From Nostoc sp. LEGE 06077 (GTDB taxonomy: Bacteria; Cyanobacteriota; Cyanobacteriia; Cyanobacteriales; Nostocaceae), in assembly GCF_015207705.1 (NCBI RefSeq), contig NZ_JADEWI010000034.1, positions 1-64,000 of the forward strand: DNA of 64,000 nt, read 5' to 3'. This document shows positions 30,156 through 40,520 of this stretch, piece by piece. Made by a program: the position numbers and the translations under genes. The number at the start of each line of letters is the position of its first letter. The first letter of the stretch is position 1. Under the pieces are notes generated by a model that did no database searches, was not told the DNA's origin, and saw nothing but the letters and a program-made list of their open reading frames with translations.

Positions 30156-30431
30156 ATGAAACCGAATTATCGGCGTTGTATTAGTTGCCGCAAAGTCGGC
30201 TTGAAGCAAGACTTTTGGCGGATTATCCGCGTCTTTCCGTCTGGAAAGGTACAATTAGATCAGGGCATGGGGCGTTCTGCCTATATTTGTCCGCAAGCAA
30301 GTTGTTTGCAAGCGGCAAACAAAAAGAATAGATTAGGGCGATCGCTACAAGCTTCAGTGCCAGAAACACTGTATCAAACATTGTGGCAACGTCTAGCCCC
30401 AAGTCATCAACAAAATCAAATATCAGGTTGA
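30156..30431 (+). CDS. ylxR: YlxR (DUF448) RNA-binding protein
   Basis: A 91-residue YlxR protein with MKPNYRRCISCRK at the N-terminus and GRSAYICPQASCLQAANKKNRL in the middle, the conserved signature of this family. It lies between nusA and infB as in most bacteria. The fold binds nucleic acid; reported roles in other bacteria involve RNase P and transcription. The gap to nusA (223 bases) contains two copies of AAAAATCCAAAATT. Confidence 0.93.
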   Translation: MKPNYRRCISCRKVGLKQDFWRIIRVFPSGKVQLDQGMGRSAYICPQASCLQAANKKNRLGRSLQASVPETLYQTLWQRLAPSHQQNQISG

Positions 30432-30896
30432 AAAACTTTGTGGCGGTAATCCCCAGAGGATTGTAACGAAAGCCGAACTGTTCGCGCTGAAGATACACCC
30501 TCTGCAATTGTTGAGGTTAGTGCCAAAATAGTAAATGGGTGTAGTCAGCACGCGGCTCTTTAATTTAAAAAGGAACGAAGCAATACTCCCAAAAAGTTTT
30601 ACTCGATTGTGTTGTGGAAGACTCAGAATCAGCAAAACAAAAAACTAAAGAATGGCAACCTGGTAGCGCTCAGGCGCAGTTCGGCATCATCAGTTCGCAT
30701 AAAAAGTTTTTATGCGAACCAGTCAACCGCCATTTTTGGCGCAGATGCCAACGTTAACCCGAAACATCTCTCTTTCCTGATTGGAGGCACCGGCAAAATT
30801 ACCAAGGGCAACCGAAAAACAGTGATCTAAGGATGGAGATGTCGCACTCCCAGGCAACCATCCGCCAAAAAACTGTAAATTAAAGGGGAAGAGTGG
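30432..30896 (+). other. infB leader region
   Basis: 465 bases between ylxR and infB. Two frames without start codons are open for 35-60 codons but resemble no family I know. The main feature is a hairpin at 30693-30719 (separate entry). Likely a long 5' untranslated region or an internal promoter region for infB. Confidence 0.5.
30693..30719 (+). promoter_or_regulatory. 27-base perfect hairpin upstream of infB
   Basis: GTTCGCATAAAAA and TTTTTATGCGAAC form a nearly loopless perfect inverted repeat of 13 base pairs around one G. Not followed by a T-run on the plus strand, so it is not a simple terminator. It may be a stem in the infB leader or a protein-binding palindrome. Confidence 0.6.
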
Positions 30897-33800
30897 ATGA
30901 ACAACGGCAAAGTTAGAATCTATGAATTATCAAAGGAATTGAATTTGGATAACAAAGAGCTATTAGCAATTTGCGACCAGCTCAATATTGCGGTCAAAAG
31001 CCATAGCAGCACAATTTCAGAATCAGAGGCAGAACGAATCCGGACGGCTGCCGAAAAATTGGCAGTAACGAATGGAACAGCTAAAAGAGAACTAGGAACT
31101 ACCACCCAAAAACCAAATTCACCCCAAACTGGCTCTCATAGCCGGCCTGCACCACCACACAAACAACAAATTTTGGAAATTCGTAAACCCAAAATATTGA
31201 GAAATCCTAACACCAATGCCCCAGAGGCATCAGTTGCTACTGATAATCAATTTGCTTCTTCTGAAGGCAATTCTCCAGCACCTCCACGGCCCTTCGCTAC
31301 ACCAGTCTCATCAATGAAGCCGACGGCACCAACCCGACCTGTACCCCGGAATCAGTCTGAGAACTCACAAGCACCTGCTGTCACAGACGCAACCCCAAAA
31401 CCGAATACGCAAGTATCAGAAAATATAGCTGCGGAAAAACCAGAAAAAGCGCCATCGCACAAGCAAAGGCCAGAAAAACCACAAAAACCGCAACTATCTG
31501 CTCCACCTGCCAGACCAGAGGCAGAAACAGCCTCAATTAGTGGGCTGTCAATTTCAGCAGATAAACCGATCCTCAAACGCGAGCGCGACCAGGTGAAACC
31601 GACTAAGGCTGGTAAACCTTCTCAGGCTCCAACAGAAGCAGGACAAGCGCCAGCGCCCAAACAAAGTCGTCCGACCCCTGGGCCTGTTAAACCAGAGCAG
31701 CGAACGAACCGACCACCAGGGTCAGGATCATCAGACGGGCCACGTCCTCAAAGACCAGTGCGTCCATCAGAACCCACAGCAGCCCCACTTGCTACTCCAC
31801 CTAGCAGGCCAGCAGCTGGAGCAACAGCGAAAATGGGAGTCGATGATGATGCTGTAGTTCCAGATATCTTAGACTTGAAACGGCCAACACCGCCTCGTCT
31901 AGCCAAAGGTGGGAAAAAATGGCAAGAAGAGGAAATAATTGACGAAGTTAAAGAAAAAGCAGGCAAGGGAGGCCCCAAAGGTAAGCGGGTCAAACCAATC
32001 CTGGAGGATGACTTTGAAGATGATGATCTTCTAGATGAAGAAGGTCTAGATATCCCGGCTACTATCCAGGCCAGTCTTTCTATCGCTCGTCCACCCAAAC
32101 CAAAAGCAGCGCGACCGGCACAACCTGTAATGGCAGCGGCGATCGCAGCGCCAACTTCTAGAGCTAATAAAAAAGCTAATAATTCTCATCGTGGTGAGCA
32201 AAATCGTCGTCAAGAAGCAGAGCCAAAACGCGATCGCCCAGAAAAAATCGTGGTCACAGGCCCGTTGACAGTGCAAGAACTCGCCAACGAATTAGGCGTT
32301 GCGGATACAGAGATTGTAAAAATCCTGTTCCTCAAAGGGATGGCGGTGAGTATTACGCAAAATCTAGATATCCCAACCATTACCTTGGTGGGTAAAGAGC
32401 TAGAAATAGAAGTAGAAACTGCCGAACCAGAGGCAGAGGCACGTAAGGTCACAGAAATGATCGACGTGGCAGATTTAGAACACCTCATTCGTCGTCCGCC
32501 TGTTGTGACCATCATGGGTCACGTAGACCACGGTAAAACTACCCTACTTGACTCGATTCGCAAAACCAAAGTTGCAGCGGGAGAAGCTGGTGGTATTACT
32601 CAACATATCGGTGCATACCATGTGGACATCGAACATGACAGTAAGCTGCATCAGATAGTATTTTTAGATACTCCTGGTCACGAAGCCTTTACTGCTATGC
32701 GGGCGCGGGGTGCGAGAGTAACAGACATCGCCATTTTAGTAGTGGCAGCAGATGATGGTGTCCGTCCCCAAACAGTGGAAGCCATCAGTCACGCACAAGC
32801 CGCAGAAGTGCCAATTGTTGTCGCCATTAACAAAATCGACAAAGAAGGCGCACAGCCAGACAGAGTTAAACAAGAACTCACTCATTATGGTTTAACCCCA
32901 GAAGAATGGGGTGGTGAAACCATCATGGTTCCAGTCAGTGCAATTAAGGGTGAAAACCTAGATACACTTCTGGAGATGATTCTGTTAGTCGCAGAAGTTG
33001 GAGAACTATCTGCTAACCCCGATCGCCTTGCTAGAGGCACAGTCATTGAAGCGCACCTAGATAAAGCCAAGGGAGCAGTTGCTACCTTGCTAATCCAGAA
33101 CGGTACTCTCCGTGTAGGAGATATACTGGTAGCTGGTTCCGCCTTTGGTAAAGTCAGGGCAATGGTCGATGACCGCAGCCGCAGAGTTGATGCAGCTTCA
33201 CCTTCTTTTGCCGTTGAGGTACTAGGATTAAGTGATGTACCCGCAGCCGGGGATGAATTCGAGGTTTTCAACAACGAAAAAGAAGCCCGTTCCATTGCCA
33301 GCGATCGCGCCGACAAACAACGTCTGTCACGATTGTTACAGGGACGTGTTACCCTCACAACCATATCGGCTCAAGCACAAGAAGGCGAGTTGAAAGAACT
33401 CAACTTAATCTTGAAAGGCGACGTGCAAGGTTCTGTCGAAGCGATCGTTGGTTCGCTGAAGCAAATCCCCCAAAACGAAGTACAGATCAGGATGCTGTTA
33501 GCATCCGCTGGGGAAATCACCCAAACAGACATTGACTTAGCTGCTGCCAGTGGCGCAGTTATCATTGGCTTTAACACCACCTACGCTAGTGGTGCAAGAC
33601 AAGCCGCTGATGAGGCTGGTGTAGATGTCCGGGAGTATAACATTATCTATAAACTCCTCGAAGATATCCAAGGAGCCTTGGAAGGTCTGTTGGAACCAGA
33701 ATTGGTCGAAGAACCCCTCGGTCAGTGCGAAGTTCGGGCTGTCTTCCCAGTTGGCAAGGGAGCCGTTGCCGGTTGTTATGTGCAGTCTGGCAAGCTAGTG

Positions 33801-34013
33801 CGGAACTGCAAACTGCGTGTGCGTCGTGGCGGTAAGGTAATTTACGAAGGTGTTCTTGACTCCCTCAAACGGATCAAAGAAGATGCTCGTGAAGTCAATG
33901 CTGGTTACGAATGCGGTATTAACGTAGACAAATTCCATGACTGGGTGGAAGGCGACATTATTGAAGCCTACCAGATGGTTACTAAACGCCGTACTCTCAC
34001 ATTGACAAGATAG
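30897..34013 (+). CDS. infB: Translation initiation factor IF-2
   Basis: A 1038-residue IF-2. An N-terminal IF2N domain (about 1-55, [19 protein letters not shown]), a very long Pro/Ala/Lys/Glu-rich linker (about 60-440), a second IF2N domain (about 458-515), then the GTPase domain with [22 protein letters not shown] and NKID, and the C-terminal initiator-tRNA binding domain. It places fMet-tRNA on the 30S subunit. The linker is longer than in E. coli, as usual in cyanobacteria. ATG start after GGGGAAGAG. Confidence 0.98.
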   Translation: MNNGKVRIYELSKELNLDNKELLAICDQLNIAVKSHSSTISESEAERIRTAAEKLAVTNGTAKRELGTTTQKPNSPQTGSHSRPAPPHKQQILEIRKPKILRNPNTNAPEASVATDNQFASSEGNSPAPPRPFATPVSSMKPTAPTRPVPRNQSENSQAPAVTDATPKPNTQVSENIAAEKPEKAPSHKQRPEKPQKPQLSAPPARPEAETASISGLSISADKPILKRERDQVKPTKAGKPSQAPTEAGQAPAPKQSRPTPGPVKPEQRTNRPPGSGSSDGPRPQRPVRPSEPTAAPLATPPSRPAAGATAKMGVDDDAVVPDILDLKRPTPPRLAKGGKKWQEEEIIDEVKEKAGKGGPKGKRVKPILEDDFEDDDLLDEEGLDIPATIQASLSIARPPKPKAARPAQPVMAAAIAAPTSRANKKANNSHRGEQNRRQEAEPKRDRPEKIVVTGPLTVQELANELGVADTEIVKILFLKGMAVSITQNLDIPTITLVGKELEIEVETAEPEAEARKVTEMIDVADLEHLIRRPPVVTIMGHVDHGKTTLLDSIRKTKVAAGEAGGITQHIGAYHVDIEHDSKLHQIVFLDTPGHEAFTAMRARGARVTDIAILVVAADDGVRPQTVEAISHAQAAEVPIVVAINKIDKEGAQPDRVKQELTHYGLTPEEWGGETIMVPVSAIKGENLDTLLEMILLVAEVGELSANPDRLARGTVIEAHLDKAKGAVATLLIQNGTLRVGDILVAGSAFGKVRAMVDDRSRRVDAASPSFAVEVLGLSDVPAAGDEFEVFNNEKEARSIASDRADKQRLSRLLQGRVTLTTISAQAQEGELKELNLILKGDVQGSVEAIVGSLKQIPQNEVQIRMLLASAGEITQTDIDLAAASGAVIIGFNTTYASGARQAADEAGVDVREYNIIYKLLEDIQGALEGLLEPELVEEPLGQCEVRAVFPVGKGAVAGCYVQSGKLVRNCKLRVRRGGKVIYEGVLDSLKRIKEDAREVNAGYECGINVDKFHDWVEGDIIEAYQMVTKRRTLTLTR

Positions 34014-34162
34014 TGGTCAACACTAAGTGCTGAGTTCAAGTCAAAGTTTAAGTGTGTTGAACTGAAAATAAGTTAGTTCCACACTCAAAACTTTAAATTT
34101 AAACTCAGCACTCAGCAACTGCTAAACACCCTACGATCGCTAACAGCACTCCAGACTTTAAT

Positions 34163-34792
34163 ATGTCCTCGTTTCGCTCTGAACCTATATTGTGGATTCA
34201 CATTGCCGGATTAGCAACACTGCCAATTTTTTTGGTGTTGTGCTTATTATTCTTAGCTATAGGTGAGCCACTCTTACCCGTGTGGGGAGAGCTATTATTA
34301 GTAGCCACTATTGGCGTTGCCCCACTGTTATGGATGCAGCTACGCCGTCCATTTTATATATATTCTCTTTTAGGAATAGCGCTCAAACCCGAAAATCTGA
34401 CTGAGCAACAGCGTAAAATACTTTGTTTAATTAATACTAAGTTAAACCGAGTGCTGTCTTTGGTAACAGCAATAATATTAACTGTGGTACTGTGGCAGCT
34501 TTACAAGGTTGTTCCCCAAGTACAACATTTAGTCCGCTTTTTGCCCCAGTGGCGTGGCTTAGGTCTAGTGTTGGCGGCTTTAGCTTTTTTAGCCAGTAAT
34601 TTATTTTTACAAGTTCCCGTGAGTGTGGCACGAATTTTAGTGACAAATGACACAGAATTTGCAGCCATAGAACCGTTATCTTTAGAAAAGATTAAACATG
34701 AGTTCACTATTTTAGGGGTGCAAGTTAATCAAATTTTACCCAGGTTGTTTCAATCCTTAATCAGGATCAATAGAAACTCGCAGCAGCCCTAA
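34163..34792 (+). CDS. Cyanobacterial low-complexity-tail membrane protein
   Basis: A 209-residue membrane protein with four hydrophobic segments (about 12-35, 42-55, 92-112, 128-148). The opening SFRSEPILWIHIAGLATLPI matches a conserved cyanobacterial family known only as low-complexity tail membrane protein. Role unknown. STRR-like repeats fill the gap to infB. ATG start; no clear SD. Confidence 0.78.
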   Translation: MSSFRSEPILWIHIAGLATLPIFLVLCLLFLAIGEPLLPVWGELLLVATIGVAPLLWMQLRRPFYIYSLLGIALKPENLTEQQRKILCLINTKLNRVLSLVTAIILTVVLWQLYKVVPQVQHLVRFLPQWRGLGLVLAALAFLASNLFLQVPVSVARILVTNDTEFAAIEPLSLEKIKHEFTILGVQVNQILPRLFQSLIRINRNSQQP

Positions 34793-34904
34793 ACATCGGA
34801 ACCTAATCAATATTTCGCCGAGTATACACTGTCTCATAGAGGCAGGTTTGTATTTGCTCAAAACGAAAACTGCCATAACTGTTAAAGTTGAGGAATAAGG
34901 GACT

Positions 34905-35102
34905 ATGACTCCAACTCCTGCTGCAAGTAATCTCCCATATCCTGCTGATACCGAAATTTGGTATAGCCTTAAATGTGCGATCGCTACCAGTTCCGGTTTT
35001 CAACGTTGGCAACTAGAACGTGATTCCCAGTTACATGGGTTGCGCCTGGAACAGCAAGTACAAAAATATTTAAGAGAAACTTTAGAAACTTTGGCTTACT
35101 AA
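34905..35102 (+). CDS. Small conserved cyanobacterial protein (65 residues)
   Basis: A 65-residue soluble protein: PADTEIWYSLKCAIATSSGF (about 14-33) then an amphipathic helix, RLEQQVQKYLRETLETLAY. I recognise the pattern as a small conserved cyanobacterial hypothetical. GAGGAATAAGGG upstream offers a ribosome site. Function unknown. Confidence 0.7.
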   Translation: MTPTPAASNLPYPADTEIWYSLKCAIATSSGFQRWQLERDSQLHGLRLEQQVQKYLRETLETLAY

Positions 35103-35148
35103 AACAATCAAATTAATCTGGGCTACTTGCTCTCAAGCAGCAAGTTTC

Positions 35149-35177
35149 AAGGGAAGCATTCTTATAGTGCTTCCCTT
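35149..35177 (+). terminator. Hairpin after the 65-residue gene
   Basis: AAGGGAAGCA pairs with TGCTTCCCTT around a nine-base loop; a smaller stem ACTTGCT / AGCAAGT lies just before at 35125-35145. The trailing T-run is poor (TTTAGTATT). Confidence 0.5.
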
Positions 35178-35225
35178 TAGTATTAACTAGCAAAATTACA
35201 AAAATTTTTGTTCATCATTCTTTGT

Positions 35226-35365
35226 GCGATCGCACTCTGAGCAACTGTGTCAAATTAGTGATCGCACTTTTGGTGATGGGGTTGATGTAGGTGATCGCTC
35301 TCTGAGCAACTGTTTCAAATCAGCGATCGCACTTCTGATAATGGGATTAATGTGGGCGACCGCTT
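35226..35365. repeat. 65 bp tandem repeat with HIP1 borders
   Basis: Two full units and the start of a third, at 35226, 35291 and 35356. Each has the form GCGATCGC-NCTCTGAGCAACTG then TTTCAAATNAGCGATCGC followed by an A/T-rich tail with GATGGGGTTGATG. Related single units lie at 35895-35934, 35926-35960 and 36679-36720. Confidence 0.75.
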
Positions 35366-35653
35366 TGGTCTGTTTCTGAAACGCTTAAGTTGAAAATAAG
35401 TTGAAAATAACTTGCTAAAGTTGCCTGGTGTCATTAGAGGAAAGTAGGCAAACTGGAATATGTAACTACTACATCGCACCTTACAAGTAAATCAGAATAT
35501 ACCTCAATGGAAAAATTATTTGAGGTTTTCAATCTCAATATGTTTTTCCATATTTTGTGGAAGTAGAAACCACACCCGTAGAAGACTTAAATATTGCATT
35601 TGTAAGGATAAACCACAAAAAAAGCATATACACAAATAAAAGGTAACAGAGAA

Positions 35654-35851
35654 ATGTCTAATACAGATAACAGAGAGAAGTCTAAAAAAAGTTTTCCTTG
35701 GCTTTATTGGCTGATAGGATTACTTACTTTGAAATTTGTTTTTCCTGCGGTTGCAAATATGATGAAGCCAAATCAGGAAAAAAATCAACAAATAGAACAG
35801 CAAATACAGCAAGAACGACGAGAACAACTGCAACGATCACAATACAGATAA
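35654..35851 (+). CDS. Small single-pass membrane protein
   Basis: A 65-residue protein with a charged N-terminus (NREKSKKS), one hydrophobic helix (about 14-36, FPWLYWLIGLLTLKFVFPAV) and a Gln/Glu/Arg-rich C-terminal helix. AAAGGTAACAGAG precedes the ATG. No family recognised. It sits inside a 900-base region of HIP1-bracketed repeats. Confidence 0.5.
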   Translation: MSNTDNREKSKKSFPWLYWLIGLLTLKFVFPAVANMMKPNQEKNQQIEQQIQQERREQLQRSQYR

Positions 35852-35894
35852 CTACACTATATAAAACGTTCATGACTTACGTAATTTGCACAGT

Positions 35895-35960
35895 GCGATC
35901 GCCTCCTTAGCAACTATCTCAAAGAAGCAATCGCTCTTTGAGCAACTATATCTAATGAGT
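35895..35960. repeat. HIP1-bracketed repeat, diverged copies
   Basis: GCGATCGCCTCCTTAGCAAC then TATCTCAAAGAAGCAATCGC, followed at once by a second diverged unit CTCTTTGAGCAACTATATC. Same family as 35226-35365. Confidence 0.65.
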
Positions 35961-36038
35961 AATGTCTAGCGACAAGAAGCAGAGCTTATACACACTTGTG
36001 ATGACGGTGCCACTTCAAATACTAAAGAAGCAGATAAT

Positions 36039-36644
36039 ATGGAAGATTTACTACTTGGACAAGCAAAAAAACTGGTACAAGCTATGGATAAAACTGTAGA
36101 TGATAATCTGCCTCAACATATTGCGGACATTGTAAAGTTTCATTCCAAGGGTGCTGCAATAGCAGCCCTCGCTTCTGCTTGGGTTCCAGGTGCTGGAGGA
36201 ATTGCAGCCACCGCTATTTGTGCAGGTTTTATATGGACTATGTATGGGAAAATAGGTGCAGAGATAGATTTACCAATTTCTAAAAACATTTTAAAGTCCC
36301 TCGCATCTGGGGTGGTGACTAACATTGCTTCAGGCATTGTTGGTGTGATTGCTTTATCAACAGCATTTTCAATTTTTCCTGGATTAGGAAATATCGGAGC
36401 ATCGGTGATTATGGGAGGAACTTCCTATGCACTGACATTAGCATCAGGTTATGTCTATCTAAAGATTATGACTCAACTTTTTAGTAAAGGAATTGATCCA
36501 ACAACGCTTAGTGAACAGGAATTAAAGAACATTGCTAAAACCGTTGCCAGCGATAGTGATGTGAAGGATGTAATCAAAGAGGCAAAAGAGGAGTTCAGGT
36601 CTAAAAACGAGCAAGGTGAATTCAAATACTCACAAAAACTCTAG
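36039..36644 (+). CDS. Glycine/alanine-rich membrane protein, unknown
   Basis: A 201-residue protein. A short amphipathic N-terminus (MEDLLLGQAKKLVQAMDK), then hydrophobic glycine-rich segments (about 40-65, 85-105, 110-145) resembling DUF697/YcjF-type or glycine-zipper membrane proteins, and a charged helical C-terminus. No catalytic motif. It converges with the STAND gene across 86 bases holding another HIP1-bracketed repeat. Membrane-active proteins beside STAND genes can be effectors, but the opposite strands argue against an operon. Confidence 0.6.
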   Translation: MEDLLLGQAKKLVQAMDKTVDDNLPQHIADIVKFHSKGAAIAALASAWVPGAGGIAATAICAGFIWTMYGKIGAEIDLPISKNILKSLASGVVTNIASGIVGVIALSTAFSIFPGLGNIGASVIMGGTSYALTLASGYVYLKIMTQLFSKGIDPTTLSEQELKNIAKTVASDSDVKDVIKEAKEEFRSKNEQGEFKYSQKL

Positions 36645-36678
36645 AAGAAATTTTCTAATCAGGTTAAATACTTTTTCG

Positions 36679-36720
36679 GCGATCGCTCTCTTACCAACTG
36701 TCTTAAACAAGCGATCGCCT
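36679..36720. repeat. HIP1-bracketed repeat
   Basis: GCGATCGCTCTCTTACCAAC then TGTCTTAAACAAGCGATCGC: the same ~41 bp unit as at 35226, with both HIP1 octamers intact. Confidence 0.7.
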
Positions 36721-36730
36721 ACAATAAAAC

Positions 36731-39700
36731 CTACCTTACACCATCCACCGCCCCTAAAGCCAAAAGTGCAGATCGCTGCGCTGTTGTTAACCCAGTCACC
36801 CCCCTGATGTTCATCCCTTCATAAAGGCGATCTACCTTCAGGGTTTTAATGCACTCAAGAGTTTCCACATCCCACAGCTTAATTCCCTCATCTTGACTAG
36901 TATGAACCAAGATATTACCAACAGAATTAAAGCTAACAGAAGATTCTCCACTACTATGACTATGCAAGACTTTAACACACATAAAGTTATTGATATCCCA
37001 CAGGCAAATTGTTTGGTCAGAACTGGCAGATGCCAAGGTGGAACCATCAGGGCTAAAACTGACTGACCATACAGTAGAAGTATGTGCTTGCAACACTTTT
37101 ACGCAAGTAAAGTTACTGGTATCCCACAATCTAATTGAGTTATCAACACTGCTACTAGCGAGCATTTTACCATCAGGACTAAAACTTAATGACCAGACTC
37201 CATCAGTGTGACCTAGCAAAGTTGTTATAGATTTACCTTCATTCACATCCCACAACTTAACCAAGCAATCCTGACTAGCTGTAGCTAAAGTATTGCCATC
37301 TGGACTAAAGCTAACTGACCAGATGTCAGCAGTGTGACCTTCTAAGGTTTTTACACATCTATGCTCATGAATATCCCACAGCTTCACACTTGCGTCCCTA
37401 CTGGCACTAGCCAAGGTTTGACCATCGGGACTAAAAGTAACATCAGTTACTCCACCGCTATGACCGTTAATGGTTGTAATACAATCACCAGAAATAACAT
37501 CCCACAACTTAATGCTGTCGTCCTCACTGCCACTCGCTAGTAAAGAATCATTAGGACTAAAGCTAATTGACCATACCCGCTCTGTGTGACCTTGTAAAAT
37601 TTTACTAGAGTATCCAGACGCAACATCCCATAGCCGAACTAAACCATCTAAACTACCTGTCGCCAACATACTATCATCAGGGTTAAAGCTGACCAAATGC
37701 GCCCCGTTAGTATGACCCTGCAAAGTTCTCACGCACACACCTTTACTTACATCCCATAAACGCACGGTGGAATCGTGAGCAGTACTAACTAAGGTTTGAC
37801 CATCTAAACTAAAAGTGATTGAGAACACTTCACTGGTATGTCCGTGTAAAATTTTAGCGCACGTGCCTTGCTGCACATTCCACAACCTCACACTAGAGTC
37901 AAAACTACCCGTGGCTATGGTTTGACCATCTGAACTAAAGCAAACTGACCATACTTCATTTTTATGACCGTGAAATGTTTGGATGCAAGTACCTTTACTC
38001 ACATTCCATAACCGGAGAGAGTGGTCACTACTGCCACTGGCAAGAGTTTTACCATCTGGACTGAAGCAAACCGAGCATACCTTAGCAACATGACCTTGCA
38101 AAGTTTTTATACAGATACCCGTACTGACATTCCACAAGCGAATGTCGGAATCATTACTACCACTGGCTAGGATAGAACCATCTGGATTAAACCTGACTGA
38201 ACACACCCAAGCAGTATGACCATGCAATACATTGAGACACTTACCTCGAGCGACATCCCACAACCGAATTGAAGTGTCTTGACCACCACTTGCTAGAGTT
38301 TGACCATCGGGACTAAAACTGACAGACCAAACAATACCTGTGTGTTTCTCTAAAGTTTTGAGACAATTTCCTGTTTGTGTATCCCATAGTTTGACGAATC
38401 CATGATGACCACCACTGGCCAGGGTTTGCCCATCTGGACTAAAAGCAACTGTCCAAACCCAACTATCATGTGCCTTAAATGTCAACAAGTTTTTTCCATC
38501 TGCCATTTGCCACAAATGAATTTGCCCATCTATATCACCCGTAGCCAACAGTTTTCCATCTGGACTCAAGGCAAGTGAAAAAATACTCTTTAAGCTTGTA
38601 GCAAATACAGATTGATCAAAGGCTGTATTTTGGAAATTAACTCCGGCTAAATTTACACCCTGTAAGTCAGCTTGCCTAATGCTCAAATTGGAGAAATCAT
38701 AACCGTGTAAATTTATTTGCAAATGCGTTAACAAATTGAAGACATTGCCCGCCGCATACCCAGTTAATATTGCAGCTTGATGTCTTTGCTGCTCTAATAC
38801 ATCCTGCAACAAAATTACCAACTTTTGTTGACTGCTTATCTCTAGCAACAATTGCTCCAGCAAAGGTTGCACAATTAATTGCTTTTGTGTCTCCCGGATG
38901 TAGTCTTTGCTTGTTGCTTTGATTAAAGCATGGGTTTGAAATAAGCCTAAACGGTCAGACTTTTCCCCTAATAATTGTTGACAAAGTTGTTTCACCAATC
39001 GCTGAGTACTATATTCCATCACGACTGGTTGTAGGAAAAAATGCTCGCCGCTTTTTTCAATTAATGACCGTTGCAATAGAGATTTAATTGCTGAAGGTAC
39101 GAGACGTTGGGAAGAAGATGTCGCTATATCAGCAACTAACTCGGCGAGGGTTACTGGCTCTCGATTAATAGCCAGCCAATACATGAATTCCGCTTCTACT
39201 GCTGACAAATGGTAGAACTGCCGTTCTAACAAGTCACCAATGTCCTCAAAAATGAGTATCCCATGTTCCACATACTCTAAAACTGGGGCAATTCTACCGT
39301 CGAAAAGCTCTTGGGTTCCGGCGGCTACGATCTTGAGCGCTAAGGGATTACCTCCATAATGCTCGATGAGTACTTGCCATTCTCGTTCTGAACCCGTGAA
39401 TTGTCCTTTTTGCTCGAATAACTGTTGTCCCTCGGTGGGATTTAATCCTTTTAATGGGAGCGATCGCACTCCTGTTCTGTCTCCTTCTAAGGGTACAATT
39501 TCTCTGGGTTTTTCTCTAGAAGTGAACAGAACACAACTATTATGAGGTACTTCGCCAACGCGCTTGAATAATTGACCATATCCCTCGTAACCAGGACGAC
39601 ATTGCCCTGCTTGACCACCAGAGAGAATTGTCTCAACATTGTCTAAAATCAGCAGACATCGGTTTGATTGCAAACATTCCATCAGCTTTGCTAGTTTGCT

Positions 39701-40309
39701 ATCAAAGCTTTCGGGAATTACAATCTCCTTTTGCAACGCCAACAGCAAAGATTGCAGTATGTTGGTTATTTGCTCCTCTACTGGCGGTGCATTTTGCAGG
39801 CTGCGCCACACAACTACCTCAAATTCGCTTTGAATTTGCAGCCCCAACTTCACCGCTAAAGTGCTTTTGCCAATACCACCAATTCCCAGCAGTCCAACTA
39901 AACGACACTGTTCTTCTAATATCCATTGTCGTAGCTGCCATAATTCTTCACTGCGACCAAAAAATACAGATACATCTGGTGCTTCTGCCCAATCATATTG
40001 TGGATTTGCTTGTCGAGTTTCTAGTTCTTCTAAGGTTGGGGTAGGCCGGGTATAATCGCTTTGAGATAACTCCAGCCCAAAGGCTGCGAAGGCAGACTGC
40101 AAGGAACTTTTATCTACAGGTTCCAAACGTGCCAAAATTCTAGATATAGTGTGTAGAGCTAAACGGGTGCGATCGCTTAATTCTTCTAAAGAAAAGCTAT
40201 CTCCAGCATTCTGCTCCCATTCTGCTTCAGCTTTGGCAGCTTGCAGTTTATCCCAGCCGTTACGAGTCAAAATTACCCCTCGGCTACGTCTAGCTTTTTG
40301 CTGTTTCAT
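36731..40309 (-). CDS. STAND NTPase with HTH, NB-ARC, pentapeptide and WD40 domains
   Basis: A 1192-residue protein. Order: N-terminal helix-turn-helix-like domain (about 12-90) as in other cyanobacterial NB-ARC proteins, NB-ARC ATPase (about 105-400) with Walker [10 protein letters not shown], Walker [10 protein letters not shown], sensor FTSREK and [13 protein letters not shown]; a winged-helix/helical part; a short pentapeptide stretch ([13 protein letters not shown], about 550-570); and 14 WD40 blades (about 580-1165), enough for two seven-blade propellers. STAND proteins oligomerise on ligand binding, and the propellers are the likely sensor. No nuclease or protease effector is fused. 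Defence or signalling role is inference. Confidence 0.92.
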   Translation of the reverse strand: MKQQKARRSRGVILTRNGWDKLQAAKAEAEWEQNAGDSFSLEELSDRTRLALHTISRILARLEPVDKSSLQSAFAAFGLELSQSDYTRPTPTLEELETRQANPQYDWAEAPDVSVFFGRSEELWQLRQWILEEQCRLVGLLGIGGIGKSTLAVKLGLQIQSEFEVVVWRSLQNAPPVEEQITNILQSLLLALQKEIVIPESFDSKLAKLMECLQSNRCLLILDNVETILSGGQAGQCRPGYEGYGQLFKRVGEVPHNSCVLFTSREKPREIVPLEGDRTGVRSLPLKGLNPTEGQQLFEQKGQFTGSEREWQVLIEHYGGNPLALKIVAAGTQELFDGRIAPVLEYVEHGILIFEDIGDLLERQFYHLSAVEAEFMYWLAINREPVTLAELVADIATSSSQRLVPSAIKSLLQRSLIEKSGEHFFLQPVVMEYSTQRLVKQLCQQLLGEKSDRLGLFQTHALIKATSKDYIRETQKQLIVQPLLEQLLLEISSQQKLVILLQDVLEQQRHQAAILTGYAAGNVFNLLTHLQINLHGYDFSNLSIRQADLQGVNLAGVNFQNTAFDQSVFATSLKSIFSLALSPDGKLLATGDIDGQIHLWQMADGKNLLTFKAHDSWVWTVAFSPDGQTLASGGHHGFVKLWDTQTGNCLKTLEKHTGIVWSVSFSPDGQTLASGGQDTSIRLWDVARGKCLNVLHGHTAWVCSVRFNPDGSILASGSNDSDIRLWNVSTGICIKTLQGHVAKVCSVCFSPDGKTLASGSSDHSLRLWNVSKGTCIQTFHGHKNEVWSVCFSSDGQTIATGSFDSSVRLWNVQQGTCAKILHGHTSEVFSITFSLDGQTLVSTAHDSTVRLWDVSKGVCVRTLQGHTNGAHLVSFNPDDSMLATGSLDGLVRLWDVASGYSSKILQGHTERVWSISFSPNDSLLASGSEDDSIKLWDVISGDCITTINGHSGGVTDVTFSPDGQTLASASRDASVKLWDIHEHRCVKTLEGHTADIWSVSFSPDGNTLATASQDCLVKLWDVNEGKSITTLLGHTDGVWSLSFSPDGKMLASSSVDNSIRLWDTSNFTCVKVLQAHTSTVWSVSFSPDGSTLASASSDQTICLWDINNFMCVKVLHSHSSGESSVSFNSVGNILVHTSQDEGIKLWDVETLECIKTLKVDRLYEGMNIRGVTGLTTAQRSALLALGAVDGVR

Positions 40310-40520
40310 CTGGTTTAATCTGTTGAATTAACACTACTAGCCAACTTCAATTCACAGAAAGCTCTCAAGTTACAGAACAGCATTTAAATAGATATTATCC
40401 ATATCAGTAAATTTACGATAGTAGTTAGGTTTAAGCAAATCTCATTTCTCTAATCAAACGTGAACTTTCGCCAGTCTGCGCTAGGGTAGAAATGGACACG
40501 TTACTAATAAATTCCTGCCT

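Noticed and set aside
30609-30830. 73-codon frame in the infB leader
   Set aside because: Its centre is the perfect palindrome, no start signal, and the composition is not protein-like. Better seen as leader sequence.
35226-35365. Possible CRISPR array
   Set aside because: Units are similar across their whole length, including the would-be spacers, and carry HIP1 octamers; no cas genes are near. Tandem repeat instead.
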